This document shows positions 26,260-35,055 of a DNA stretch of 64,000 nucleotides, piece by piece. Every line of letters starts with the position of its first letter. Position 1 is the first letter of the stretch. The DNA comes from Rhodococcus sp. Leaf278 (GTDB lineage Bacteria; Actinomycetota; Actinomycetes; Mycobacteriales; Mycobacteriaceae). The notes below the pieces were generated by a model. It saw only the letters and a program-made list of their open reading frames with translations. It ran no database searches and was not told where the DNA came from. The stretch is taken from assembly GCF_001426085.1 (NCBI RefSeq), contig NZ_LMRR01000045.1, forward strand, positions 203,365-267,364, read 5' to 3'. The translations under genes were made by a program, and so were the position numbers.

Positions 26260-27056
26260 AGATCAGCCTTCCCGTAAAACTGTCGCTGCGCCTGATTGCG
26301 TTGATCTATCTCGCTGTACTCGTGCTCTTTCCGCTCGCTGCCATCCTGTACCGAACGTTCGAAGACGGCGTCGTGTCGTTCTTCGAGCAGATCACCACTC
26401 CCGCGGCACAATCGGCCTTGCAACTGTCGCTGTTGATCGTTGCCATCGTGGTACCGATCAACGTCGTCTTCGGTGTGGTCACCGCGCTGGCGTTGGTACG
26501 AGGGCGGTTCCGCGGCAAAGGCGTGCTCGAGGCGATCGTCGATCTGCCGTTCGCGGTGTCGCCCATCATCACCGGTGTCGCGCTGATTCTTCTCTGGGGT
26601 GCCAACGGGTGGTTCGGAGGCGTCGAAAGTCTCGGCTTCAAGGTGATTTTCGCGCTTCCCGGCATGGTCATAGCCACTATTTTCGTGACTCTTCCGTTCG
26701 TCGTACGCGAAGTCGAACCGGTGCTGTACGAGATAGGCGAAGAGCAGGAAGAAGCAGCATCGACCTTGGGTGCAAGCTCCTGGCAGACGTTCTGGCGCAT
26801 CACCCTTCCGGCGATCCGGTGGGGCCTGACCTACGGCGTCGTGCTCACCGTCGCACGTTCTCTCGGCGAGTTCGGTGCGGTCATCATGGTCTCGACCAAC
26901 TTGCCCGGAATCTCGCAAACACTGACTTTGCTGGTCAATTCACGGTACGAGGACTTCAATCAACAGGGCGCGTACGCCGCGTCCACGCTGCTGATGACGA
27001 TCGCCGTCATCGTGCTGTTGCTGATGACGGTTCTCGACAAGAAGAGGACGAAGTAA
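26256..27056 (+). CDS. cysW: Sulfate ABC transporter permease CysW
   Basis: 266-residue permease with six membrane segments; LPFAVSPIITGVALILLWG and the EAA loop QEEAASTLGASSWQTFWRI distinguish it as CysW. It pairs with CysT to form the channel. GTG start overlaps the cysT stop, and its TAA overlaps the ATG of cysA by one base. Confidence 0.95.
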   Translation: MKISLPVKLSLRLIALIYLAVLVLFPLAAILYRTFEDGVVSFFEQITTPAAQSALQLSLLIVAIVVPINVVFGVVTALALVRGRFRGKGVLEAIVDLPFAVSPIITGVALILLWGANGWFGGVESLGFKVIFALPGMVIATIFVTLPFVVREVEPVLYEIGEEQEEAASTLGASSWQTFWRITLPAIRWGLTYGVVLTVARSLGEFGAVIMVSTNLPGISQTLTLLVNSRYEDFNQQGAYAASTLLMTIAVIVLLLMTVLDKKRTK

Positions 27057-28105
27057 TGACCGAGAAATCGTCCGAGATCGAGATCTCCGTCGTCGGTGCC
27101 AACAAGCACTACGGCGATTTCGCTGCTCTCGACAACGTCAGCATCGACATCCCCAAGGGCTCGTTGACGGCGCTGCTCGGCCCCAGCGGCTCGGGTAAGT
27201 CCACCTTGCTGCGCTCGATCGCCGGCCTCGAACAGCTCGATTCCGGTCGGGTGGTGCTCGCCGGCCAGGACGTGACATGGGTCAGCCCGCAGCGCCGCGA
27301 GATCGGCTTCGTCTTTCAGCACTATGCGGCGTTCAAGCACCTCACAGTGCGAGACAACGTGGCGTTCGGTCTGCAGATCCGCAAGCGCCCCAAGGCCGAG
27401 ATCGCCAAGAAGGTCGACGAGCTGCTCGAGATCGTCGGGCTGGCGGGCTTTCAGAGTCGTTACCCGGCGCAGCTTTCCGGTGGACAGCGGCAGCGTATGG
27501 CGCTGGCTCGCGCTCTCGCGGTGGACCCGCAGGTGCTGCTCCTCGACGAGCCCTTCGGTGCGCTGGACGCGAAGGTGCGCGCCGATCTACGTACGTGGCT
27601 GCGTCGCCTGCACGACGAGGTGCACGTCACCACGGTTCTGGTCACCCACGACCAGGAGGAGGCCCTCGACGTCGCGGATCGGATCGCGGTGCTCAACAAG
27701 GGTCGAATCGAGCAGGTCGGCAGCCCGGAGGATCTGTACGACAGACCGGCCAACAACTTCGTCATGTCGTTCCTGGGGCAGGTGGCCAAGTTGAACGGAC
27801 TTCTGGTGCGCCCGCACGACATTCGCGTCGGGCGTGATCCGTCGTTGGCGCAGGCCCAGGCCAGCGGTACTGCAGAATCGGCCGGCGTGACGCGTGCCGT
27901 GGTCGAGCGCGTGGTGCATCTCGGTTTCGAGGTGAAGGTCGAGCTGAAGAACGCGGCGACCGGTGAACTGTTCGCCGCGCAGATCACCCGAGGCGACAGT
28001 GAAGCACTCGGACTTCGCGAGGGCGAGACCGTCTACGTGCGAGCGACTCGGGTGCCGACGATCGCCGACGCCACCGATGTGGATCGGGCAACGGCCGAGT
28101 CGTAG
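27056..28105 (+). CDS. cysA: Sulfate ABC transporter ATP-binding protein
   Basis: 349-residue ATPase that drives sulfate import. Walker A GPSGSGKST (about residue 42), signature LSGGQRQRMALARAL (about 141), Walker B VLLLDEPFGALD (about 161), H-loop VTHDQEEALD, and a C-terminal regulatory TOBE-like part (VRPHDIRVGRDP). ATG overlaps the cysW stop (TAATG). The last 73 nt overlap the 3' end of the convergent chelatase gene, which is unusual for this compact but mostly non-overlapping convergent layout. Confidence 0.95.
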   Translation: MTEKSSEIEISVVGANKHYGDFAALDNVSIDIPKGSLTALLGPSGSGKSTLLRSIAGLEQLDSGRVVLAGQDVTWVSPQRREIGFVFQHYAAFKHLTVRDNVAFGLQIRKRPKAEIAKKVDELLEIVGLAGFQSRYPAQLSGGQRQRMALARALAVDPQVLLLDEPFGALDAKVRADLRTWLRRLHDEVHVTTVLVTHDQEEALDVADRIAVLNKGRIEQVGSPEDLYDRPANNFVMSFLGQVAKLNGLLVRPHDIRVGRDPSLAQAQASGTAESAGVTRAVVERVVHLGFEVKVELKNAATGELFAAQITRGDSEALGLREGETVYVRATRVPTIADATDVDRATAES

Positions 28106-28806
28106 CGACGCGATACCAGCTCGGCCAGAGCTGGGTGAGCTCCGATCACGTCGGCGTGCACCACGTCCGGTCGATCCGACAGTGATGCTTCGATCCGGTC
28201 GGTGAGCAGTCCCGGGGCCAGGAACCACGGTGCCACGACGATGCGAGTGGCACCCATCGTGCGCAACTGCGCGACGGCGTCGTCAGGAGACGGCTCGACT
28301 GACGTTGCGAAACAGGTGATGGCCCCGGCCCAGCTTGTCCCGGCGAGCAATTTCTGGGCTACCACTCGGGTTCGCTGATTCGCCGCTGCCACCGAGGATC
28401 CGACCGCAGCCAATGCGATACCCACGGTCGGATCCTCAAGTGCCACATCGGTATCGAGGATGCGGTCGCGGACCGCCTCGATCAGCAGGTTGTCGTCGCC
28501 GAGCACGTCGGCCTGCACGATCGACGCATGTGCATGTCTGGTGCGTGCGTCGGCCAGTAGCTCCGGGAGGTCGACCTTTGCATGAAAAGCCTTGCCCAGC
28601 AACAACGGGACGCACACGATGCGCGTGTGTCCGTCGTCGACCACCGAGTCGACGACGTGCCCGACGCCGGGCTCGGTGAGGTCCAGGAACGCGACGCGGA
28701 CGTCCAGATCGGGTCGCCGTCGACGCAGGACGTCGACGGCGCGCAGGACCGTTGTGCTCGAGCGCGGGTCACGACTGCCGTGGGCAACCGCGATCAGTGC
28801 GGTCAC
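28033..28806 (-). CDS. Sirohydrochlorin chelatase-like protein (CbiX/Che1 type)
   Basis: 257-residue protein with two CbiX-like halves: AVAHGSRDPRSS carries the metal-binding His at the start, and LAAVGSSVAAANQ begins the second half. Such enzymes insert iron into sirohydrochlorin to make siroheme, the cofactor of sulfite reductase. Its place as last gene of the sir-cysH-cysD-cysN operon fits that job. GTG start overlaps the cysN stop. The 3' end overlaps cysA on the other strand by 73 nt; no earlier stop exists in frame. Confidence 0.85.
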   Translation of the reverse strand: MTALIAVAHGSRDPRSSTTVLRAVDVLRRRRPDLDVRVAFLDLTEPGVGHVVDSVVDDGHTRIVCVPLLLGKAFHAKVDLPELLADARTRHAHASIVQADVLGDDNLLIEAVRDRILDTDVALEDPTVGIALAAVGSSVAAANQRTRVVAQKLLAGTSWAGAITCFATSVEPSPDDAVAQLRTMGATRIVVAPWFLAPGLLTDRIEASLSDRPDVVHADVIGAHPALAELVSRRYDSAVARSTSVASAIVGTRVART

Positions 28807-30107
28807 GCCGGAACTGCCGACCCCAGCTCGACTGCAGCCAGAGCGTTGCCGACGAGCCCGGCGGCCAGTGTGTTGCCGCCTGCGGGATCGATGAGCAAGA
28901 AGCTGCCCGTGTGCCGGTTGACGGCGTAGTCGTCCGCCACGATCGGTTCGGCCACCCGCACCGAGATGCGGCCGATCTCGTTGAGCTCCAACGATTCCGG
29001 GCTTTCCTGTGCGGTGAGCTGCTGTTCGTCGAACCGCTCGATCAGAGTCCCGACGATGGCCTGGGTGGTGCGGGTTCCGTGCTTGAGCAACAGGCGAGCG
29101 CCTGGGCGAAGCGGCTTCTCCGCGAGCCAGCACACGGTGGCCTCGAAATCGCCGATCGGCTCGGGTGCGTCCTGCGGGGAGGCGATGGTGTCGCCGCGCG
29201 AGACGTCGACGTCGTCGGCGAGGACGAGTGTGACACTGCGTCCAGCGTGAGCCGTGCGCAATTCGCCGTCCGCAGTATCGATGCGCTCGACCGTGGTTCT
29301 GGTACCGGAGGGCAGAATGACGACCTCGTCGCCGACGTCCACGGTGCCTGCAGCGACTTGCCCGGCGTACCCGCGATAGTCGGGGAAGTCGGCTGTGCGA
29401 GGCCGGATCACGTACTGCACAGGGAAACGAAGACCGACCCGGTGCGGTTCGGCGTCGACCGGTACCGACTCGAGGTGTTCGATGAGGGTGGGTCCGTCGT
29501 AGTACGGGGTCTTGTCGGACTTCACCGCGACGTTGTCACCGTGCAGTGCGGACACCGGAATTTCGATGACGTCCTCGGTGGACCAGCCGAGCGAGGAGGT
29601 CAGCGAATTGAACTCTGCCGAGATCTCGGCGAAGACGGTCGCAGGGTCCTCGACCAGATCGATCTTGTTGACGGCGAGCACCAGGCGCGGAACGCCGAGG
29701 AGGGCCAGAACCGCTGCATGCCTTCGGGTCTGAGTGATCACGCCTTTGCGGGCGTCGACGAGCAGGATGACCAACTGTGCCGTCGACGCGCCCGAGACGG
29801 TGTTGCGGGTGTACTGCACATGGCCGGGGGTGTCGGCCAGAACGAAGGAGCGATTGGGCGTCGCGAAGTAGCGGTAGGCAACGTCGATCGTGATGCCCTG
29901 TTCGCGCTCGGCACGCAGGCCGTCGACGAGCAGCGACAGATCGGGAGTGGACAATCCTTTGTCCACCGAGGCCCGAGTGACGGCATCGATCTGGTCTGCC
30001 AGAACGGATTTGGTGTCGTACAACAGCCGTCCGACCAGGGTCGACTTGCCGTCGTCAACGCTGCCTGCGGTGGCGAGGCGAAGAAGCTGCGTTCCTGTGC
30101 TGCTCAT
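28803..30107 (-). CDS. cysN: Sulfate adenylyltransferase subunit 1 (GTPase)
   Basis: With CysD it makes adenosine 5'-phosphosulfate (APS) from sulfate and ATP, driven by GTP hydrolysis. The 434-residue product has G1 GSVDDGKSTLVGRL, switch DTPGHVQYTRN, and NKIDLV. It ends without the APS kinase (CysC) domain that is fused in mycobacteria (about 610 residues). This fits a pathway that reduces APS directly. ATGA overlap with cysD. Confidence 0.96.
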   Translation of the reverse strand: MSSTGTQLLRLATAGSVDDGKSTLVGRLLYDTKSVLADQIDAVTRASVDKGLSTPDLSLLVDGLRAEREQGITIDVAYRYFATPNRSFVLADTPGHVQYTRNTVSGASTAQLVILLVDARKGVITQTRRHAAVLALLGVPRLVLAVNKIDLVEDPATVFAEISAEFNSLTSSLGWSTEDVIEIPVSALHGDNVAVKSDKTPYYDGPTLIEHLESVPVDAEPHRVGLRFPVQYVIRPRTADFPDYRGYAGQVAAGTVDVGDEVVILPSGTRTTVERIDTADGELRTAHAGRSVTLVLADDVDVSRGDTIASPQDAPEPIGDFEATVCWLAEKPLRPGARLLLKHGTRTTQAIVGTLIERFDEQQLTAQESPESLELNEIGRISVRVAEPIVADDYAVNRHTGSFLLIDPAGGNTLAAGLVGNALAAVELGSAVPA

Positions 30108-31051
30108 CAGAAGTATCCTTCTCGTTTGCGATCTTCCATGGCAGCCTCGGACACGCGGTCGTCGCCGCGAGTGGCTCCGCGTTCGGTCAGCCTGGACGCG
30201 GCGACCTCGGCGAGAATCGCTTGGTTGTCGGCGGCCTCGGACAGCACGGCACCGGTGGTGGATCCGTCGCCGACGGTGCGGTAGCGCACCGACAGGGTCT
30301 GCAGCTCTTCGCCCTCGGCCGGTCCGCCCCACACTCCCGGGGTCATCCACATGCCGTCGCGCTGGTACACGGGGCGCTGGTGGGCGTAGTAGATGCTCGC
30401 CAATTCCACATCGTCGCGGGCGATGTAGCGCCAGATGTCGAGTTCGGTGAAGTTGCTGAGCGGGAACACGCGTACCTGCTCACCCGGTGAATGCCTGCCG
30501 TTGTACAGGTTCCACAATTCGGGACGCTGCTTCTTGGGCTCCCACTGGCCGAATGCGTTGCGCAACGAAAAGATTCGCTCCTTCGCGCGGGCTCGCTCCT
30601 CGTCGCGTCGGGCACCGCCGAAGACGGCGTCGAATCGATTCTCGGAGATCGCGTCGAGAAGCGGCACGGTCTGCAACGGGTTGCGGATGCCGTCGGGGCG
30701 CTCGGTGAGACGCCCGTCGGCGAGGTACTCCTCGACGCTGGCCACGTGCAGGCGCAGGTTGTACTTCGCGACGACGTGATCGCGGAAGTCCAGCACCTCC
30801 TGCAGGTTGTGACCGGTGTCGACGTGAAGCAGCGCGAACGGCAGTGGAGCGGGCCAGAACGCCTTGATCGCCAAATGCAGCAGAACGGTCGAGTCCTTGC
30901 CACCGGAGAACAGGATGACGGGGCGCTCGAACTCGCCCGCCACCTCGCGGAAGATATGGATGGCCTCGGATTCGAGTGCGTCGAGGGTGTCGAACCGATC
31001 TGCATCGAGATGAGTTCGACCGACGGTGGCCGAGGTGAGATCGAGTGTCAT
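30107..31051 (-). CDS. cysD: Sulfate adenylyltransferase subunit 2
   Basis: Catalytic subunit of ATP sulfurylase, 314 residues. PP-loop FSGGKDSTVLLHLA near residue 48, then DTGHNLQEVLDFRD and GGARRDEERARAKER. It ends with the typical MEDRKREGYF. The frame is open upstream inside cysH, but the ATG that overlaps the cysH stop gives the family N terminus. Works as a complex with CysN, encoded next. Confidence 0.96.
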   Translation of the reverse strand: MTLDLTSATVGRTHLDADRFDTLDALESEAIHIFREVAGEFERPVILFSGGKDSTVLLHLAIKAFWPAPLPFALLHVDTGHNLQEVLDFRDHVVAKYNLRLHVASVEEYLADGRLTERPDGIRNPLQTVPLLDAISENRFDAVFGGARRDEERARAKERIFSLRNAFGQWEPKKQRPELWNLYNGRHSPGEQVRVFPLSNFTELDIWRYIARDDVELASIYYAHQRPVYQRDGMWMTPGVWGGPAEGEELQTLSVRYRTVGDGSTTGAVLSEAADNQAILAEVAASRLTERGATRGDDRVSEAAMEDRKREGYF

Positions 31052-31758
31052 GAGGCGTGCAACCCACATTCGGTCTTGGCCTTGCCGGCCCATCGACCGC
31101 TACGTGGGTCGGCGCCGGGGGCTGGTTTGACGGTGCATGGTGCGCACCCGATGGATGGATAGCCTTCGTCGACGAGGGGATTGACCAGAATCGAATGTTC
31201 GTCGATGTAGGCCTGCATCTGCTCGTCCGACCACGGTGCGATCGGGTTGATCTTCACCAGGCCGAAGGCGTCGTCGAAGGAGATGAGCGGGGCGTTGGCC
31301 CGGGTGGGGGCCTCGACCCGACGGATACCGGTGACCCACGCGCTGTAGTTCGCCAGCTCCTTCTTCAAGGGCGCGACCTTGCGCATCGCGCAGCAGCGAT
31401 TGGGCTCGCGGGCGAACAGGTCCTTGCCCTCGATCGAATCCTGCTCTGCAACAGTCTTTTCGGCGCGTGCGTTGACGACTCTGACGCCGTAGACCGACTC
31501 GACGGCGTCGCGCGTTCCGATGGTCTCGGCGAAGTGATAGCCGGTGTCGAGGAACAGCACGTCCACTCCGGGATGGACCTGTGCGGCGAGGTGAACGAGA
31601 ACACCGTCCTGCATGTTGGAGGCGACGATGAAGTCGTTACCGAAGTTGTCCTCGGTCCACTGCAGCAGCTCCAGTGGGCTCGCCCCTTCGAGTTCGCGGG
31701 CACCGCGCTCGGCGATGTCCTTCAATTCCTCGACCGTCAAATTCAGCCTCGTACTCAT
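31048..31758 (-). CDS. cysH: APS reductase (assimilatory, iron-sulfur type)
   Basis: Reduces adenylyl sulfate to sulfite using thioredoxin. The 236-residue product has the paired cysteines RCCAMRKV and GCAPC that bind a [4Fe-4S] cluster, and the C-terminal catalytic KTECGLH. The CC...CxxC set marks an APS-specific enzyme, not a PAPS reductase, which agrees with the missing APS kinase. ATG overlaps the sir stop (ATGA). Confidence 0.94.
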   Translation of the reverse strand: MSTRLNLTVEELKDIAERGARELEGASPLELLQWTEDNFGNDFIVASNMQDGVLVHLAAQVHPGVDVLFLDTGYHFAETIGTRDAVESVYGVRVVNARAEKTVAEQDSIEGKDLFAREPNRCCAMRKVAPLKKELANYSAWVTGIRRVEAPTRANAPLISFDDAFGLVKINPIAPWSDEQMQAYIDEHSILVNPLVDEGYPSIGCAPCTVKPAPGADPRSGRWAGKAKTECGLHAS

Positions 31759-33473
31759 CGCAAATCCGCCTCGTCTGCTCGCACGGCCCACTGAGCGAAC
31801 CGTTCGCCGTCCTCGCGGTGCTTGTCGAAATTGCGCACCACTCTGTCGATGTAATCTCCCAGCTCGGAGCTGTTGACCTTGTGCTGGCGCAACTTTCGGC
31901 CGAATGCACTGTCGAGTCCGAGGCTGCCTCCGAGATGAACCTGGAAACCCTCGATCTGATTCCCGGCTCCGTCGTCGACCAGCAGACCCTTGAACCCGAT
32001 GTCGGCGATCTGCGACCGCGCGCACGAGTTGGGGCAGCCGTTGATGTTGATGGTGATCGGAACGTCGAGTCGACTGTTGATGTCGGACAAGCGCTCTTCG
32101 AGCTCGGGGACGAGAACCTGTGAGCGCTTGCGGGTTTCGGCGAACGAGAGCTTGCAGAATTCGATGCCGCTGCACGCCATCAGGTTCTTGCGCCAGTGCG
32201 AGGGGCGGGCAGGCAGACCCAGTGCATCGAGGTCGGAGATCAGCTGCTCGAGCGTGTCGTCCGGAACATCGAGGACGATCAGCTTCTGGTACGGCGTGAA
32301 CCGGACGCGATCCGACCCGGCCTTCTCGGCTGCGTCGGCGACGGCAGCGAGGATGGTCCCGGACACCCGGCCCGCGATGGGGGCCACACCGACGGCGTTG
32401 AGCCCGTTCTTGAGCTTCTGGATCCCGACGTGGTCTCGGGGCCGAGCGGGCTTCTCGGGAGCCGGGCCGTCGATGAGCTTGCGGTGCAGGTACTCGTCCT
32501 CGAGGACCTGGCGGAACTTCTCGATGCCCCAGTCCTTGATGAGGAACTTCAGCCGCGCCTTGGTGCGAAGCCGGCGGTAGCCGTAGTCGCGGAAGATCGA
32601 GACGACACCTTCCCAGACGTCGGGAACGTCCGCGAGGGGGATCCACACCCCGACGCGCTGCGCGAGCATGGGATTGGTGGATAGTCCGCCGCCGACCCAC
32701 AGGTCCAGACCCGGTCCGTGCTCGGGATGTACGACACCCACGAACGCGCAGTCGTTGATCTCGTGCACCACGTCCTGCAGGCCCGAGATCGCCGTCTTGA
32801 ACTTGCGCGGCAGGTTCGAGTACTCGGGCTTGCCGATATAGCGCTCGACGATCTCGTCGATGGCCGAGGTGGGATCGAGGATCTCGTCGACGGCCTCACC
32901 CGCCAATGGAGAACCGAGCACGACGCGCGGGCAGTCGCCGCACGCCTCGGTGGTCTTCAACCCGACTGCTTCGATCCGACGCCAGATCTCGGGGACGTTC
33001 TCGACCTCGATCCAGTGGAACTGCACGTTCTCACGATCGGACAGGTCGGCGGTGTCGCGACCGAACTCCTTCGAAATCTGCGCCAGGGTGCGCAATTGCT
33101 CGAGATTCAGAGCGCCGGCATCGCACCGGATGCGCATCATGAAGTACTTCGCCTCGAGCAAGTCGATGTTGTCGTCACCGGTGAACGTTCCGTCGTAGCC
33201 CTGCTCACGCTGGGTGTAGAGGCCCCACCAGCGGAAGCGGCCGCGCAGGTCGCCCTTGTCGATGCTGTCGAAACCCTGCTTCGAGTAGATGTTCTCGATG
33301 CGGGCGCGAACGTTGAGCGGATTGTCGTCCTTCTTGGACTGCTCGTTGGCGTTCAGTGGCTCCCGGTAACCCAGTGCCCACTGTCCCTCGGCACGACGCT
33401 TGGTCGGCCGCGGCGTGCGCTCCCGTGGTGTGACGGAGGCAGCGTCGGTGGTCGCGTCGCTGGTCGACGACAT
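31755..33473 (-). CDS. sir: Ferredoxin-dependent sulfite reductase (NirA-like)
   Basis: Siroheme/[4Fe-4S] enzyme that takes sulfite to sulfide with six electrons. The 572-residue product has two sulfite/nitrite-reductase repeats; the cluster ligands are seen as ACSGIEFC (about residue 431) and NGCPNSC (about 478). The frame extends upstream, but ATG 33473 has AGGAG 6 nt before it. First structural gene of the assimilation operon; a cysteine leader peptide lies 112 nt upstream. Nitrite reductase is the alternative, less likely in this context. Confidence 0.93.
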   Translation of the reverse strand: MSSTSDATTDAASVTPRERTPRPTKRRAEGQWALGYREPLNANEQSKKDDNPLNVRARIENIYSKQGFDSIDKGDLRGRFRWWGLYTQREQGYDGTFTGDDNIDLLEAKYFMMRIRCDAGALNLEQLRTLAQISKEFGRDTADLSDRENVQFHWIEVENVPEIWRRIEAVGLKTTEACGDCPRVVLGSPLAGEAVDEILDPTSAIDEIVERYIGKPEYSNLPRKFKTAISGLQDVVHEINDCAFVGVVHPEHGPGLDLWVGGGLSTNPMLAQRVGVWIPLADVPDVWEGVVSIFRDYGYRRLRTKARLKFLIKDWGIEKFRQVLEDEYLHRKLIDGPAPEKPARPRDHVGIQKLKNGLNAVGVAPIAGRVSGTILAAVADAAEKAGSDRVRFTPYQKLIVLDVPDDTLEQLISDLDALGLPARPSHWRKNLMACSGIEFCKLSFAETRKRSQVLVPELEERLSDINSRLDVPITININGCPNSCARSQIADIGFKGLLVDDGAGNQIEGFQVHLGGSLGLDSAFGRKLRQHKVNSSELGDYIDRVVRNFDKHREDGERFAQWAVRADEADLR

Positions 33474-33584
33474 GCATTGCTCCTGCATCTTCTGTGCTGG
33501 CCGGCTCCGATCGTGGCGCAGTAGTGCGCTCACGAGACGTGCGGAACCGGTGGATCGAATGGACGTGCTCGAAGGAGGGCTGGG

Positions 33585-33653
33585 TCAGCAGCCGGTCGTG
33601 TGTCGACACGACGCGCTGCAGACACGGCCGAGATCGACATGGCGGCGCGCCAC
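33585..33653 (-). CDS. Cysteine leader peptide of the sir operon (candidate)
   Basis: 22-residue ORF on the minus strand containing RHVDLGRVCSASCR and ending in Cys-stop; three of its 22 codons are cysteine. The RHVDL...C...C pattern is the one seen in short leader ORFs before sulfur genes across actinobacteria. GTG start with AGGA 9 nt upstream. It lies between the promoter region and sir, as a ribosome-stalling attenuator would. The rest of the 354-nt sir/hemW gap holds the palindrome at 33724-33751 and no other gene that I can support. Confidence 0.7.
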   Translation of the reverse strand: MARRHVDLGRVCSASCRHTTGC

Positions 33654-33723
33654 GAGTCGAATTCCTGAGTCGGTCACGGGTGCCATTGTGCCACGTCATC
33701 AGGGCGACAGACGACTGCGGCGA

Positions 33724-33751
33724 CTATTTACCCCGATTTAGGGGTAAATAG
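33724..33751. promoter_or_regulatory. AT-rich palindrome between sir and hemW (operator candidate)
   Basis: Perfect 11-nt arms CTATTTACCCC / GGGGTAAATAG around a 6-nt spacer. It stands out in base composition from the surroundings, sits 71 nt upstream of the sir leader ORF and 76 nt upstream of hemW, and is not followed by a gene end, so an operator is more likely than a terminator. Confidence 0.5.
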
Positions 33752-33826
33752 GCTGGCAGGACCGTCGACAGTGCACTCGGCGACGGGTGGGAAGGCGGGC
33801 CCGCACTCTCTGGGAGACTGGAGTCC

Positions 33827-35038
33827 GTGAATACCGTCGTACCTGCCCCGTCCACCTTCGAGTTGCCGACCGAGGCGTTCGACGGCGTGGGGGACCGGGC
33901 GTTCGGGATCTACGTGCACGTTCCGTTCTGCGCCACGCGATGCGGCTACTGCGACTTCAACACCTATACGGCCGGGGAGCTCGGCACGTCGGCGTCGCCG
34001 CAGTCCTGGTTGGAGGGCCTGCGCCGTGAGCTCGACATCGCCGCGGCTCTGATCGAAGCGGGAACAGGCCGCATCCCGACAGCCGACACCGTCTTCGTCG
34101 GTGGCGGCACACCGTCGCTACTCGGGGGCGACGGATTGGCCGACGTCCTGGGTGCGGTCCGGTCGAGTTTCGGTCTCACCGACGGCGGCGAGGTGACCAC
34201 CGAATCGAATCCGGAATCGACGTCTCCGGAGTTCTTCGACCGACTCCGCGCCGCAGGTTTCACCCGGGTCTCGCTCGGAATGCAGTCCGCCGCACCGCAT
34301 GTGCTCGCAGTTCTCGATCGCACCCACACACCGGGTCGAGCGGTCGCAGCAGCAAAGGAGGCTCGTGCGGCCGGGTTCGAGCATGTCAACCTCGACCTGA
34401 TCTACGGCACTCCGGGCGAGCGGGACAGCGACCTCGATCAGTCTCTTGCCGCCGTGCTCGAGGCGGGCGTCGACCACGTCTCGGCGTACGCGCTGATCGT
34501 CGAGGACGGCACGGCCATGGCCCGCAAAGTGCGCCGCGGTGAGCTGCCCGCCCCGGACGACGACGTGCTGGCAAGCCGGTACGAACGCATCGACAGGGCG
34601 CTGAACGCCGCAGGACTGTCCTGGTACGAGGTGTCGAACTGGGCCACCGACGAGGCCGCGCAGTGCCGCCACAACATCGGTTACTGGGACGGTGGCGACT
34701 GGTGGGGCGCGGGGCCCGGCGCACACAGCCACATCGGCGGCACCCGGTTCTGGAACGTCAAGCACCCGGCGGCGTACGCAGATCGCCTGGCCACCGGGGT
34801 GCTACCGGTGCACGGCAGCGAATTACTCAGCGCCGAGGACCGACACCTGGAGGAGCTGATGTTGACCGTCCGACTCCGCACGGGCGTGCCGGTGAGTGTG
34901 CTGGCGCCGGCCGAGCGCGCCGCTGCCGACCAGGCGGTGGCAGACGGGTTGATGGCGGCGCAGGGCGACCATCTCGTGCTGACCGACCGAGGACGATTGC
35001 TCGCCGACGCGGTAGTGCGCAGCATCGCGTCCGCCTGA
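33827..35038 (+). CDS. hemW: Radical SAM heme chaperone HemW
   Basis: 403 residues. The radical-SAM cluster motif with HemW's extra cysteine is seen as CATRCGYCDF near residue 35, then GGGTPSLL and ESNPES. HemW binds heme and delivers it to target proteins; it is often misnamed coproporphyrinogen oxidase HemN. GTG start at 33827 with a GGAG-rich stretch upstream. Divergent from the sir operon; the heme/siroheme proximity may be chance. Confidence 0.93.
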   Translation: MNTVVPAPSTFELPTEAFDGVGDRAFGIYVHVPFCATRCGYCDFNTYTAGELGTSASPQSWLEGLRRELDIAAALIEAGTGRIPTADTVFVGGGTPSLLGGDGLADVLGAVRSSFGLTDGGEVTTESNPESTSPEFFDRLRAAGFTRVSLGMQSAAPHVLAVLDRTHTPGRAVAAAKEARAAGFEHVNLDLIYGTPGERDSDLDQSLAAVLEAGVDHVSAYALIVEDGTAMARKVRRGELPAPDDDVLASRYERIDRALNAAGLSWYEVSNWATDEAAQCRHNIGYWDGGDWWGAGPGAHSHIGGTRFWNVKHPAAYADRLATGVLPVHGSELLSAEDRHLEELMLTVRLRTGVPVSVLAPAERAAADQAVADGLMAAQGDHLVLTDRGRLLADAVVRSIASA

Positions 35039-35055
35039 GAAACCCGGCTTCAGGC
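35033..35055. terminator. Weak hairpin at convergent stops of hemW and next gene
   Basis: GCCTGA / TCAGGC arms of 6 nt with an 11-nt loop; each arm holds the stop codon of one convergent gene. Short, so termination strength is doubtful. Confidence 0.3.
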
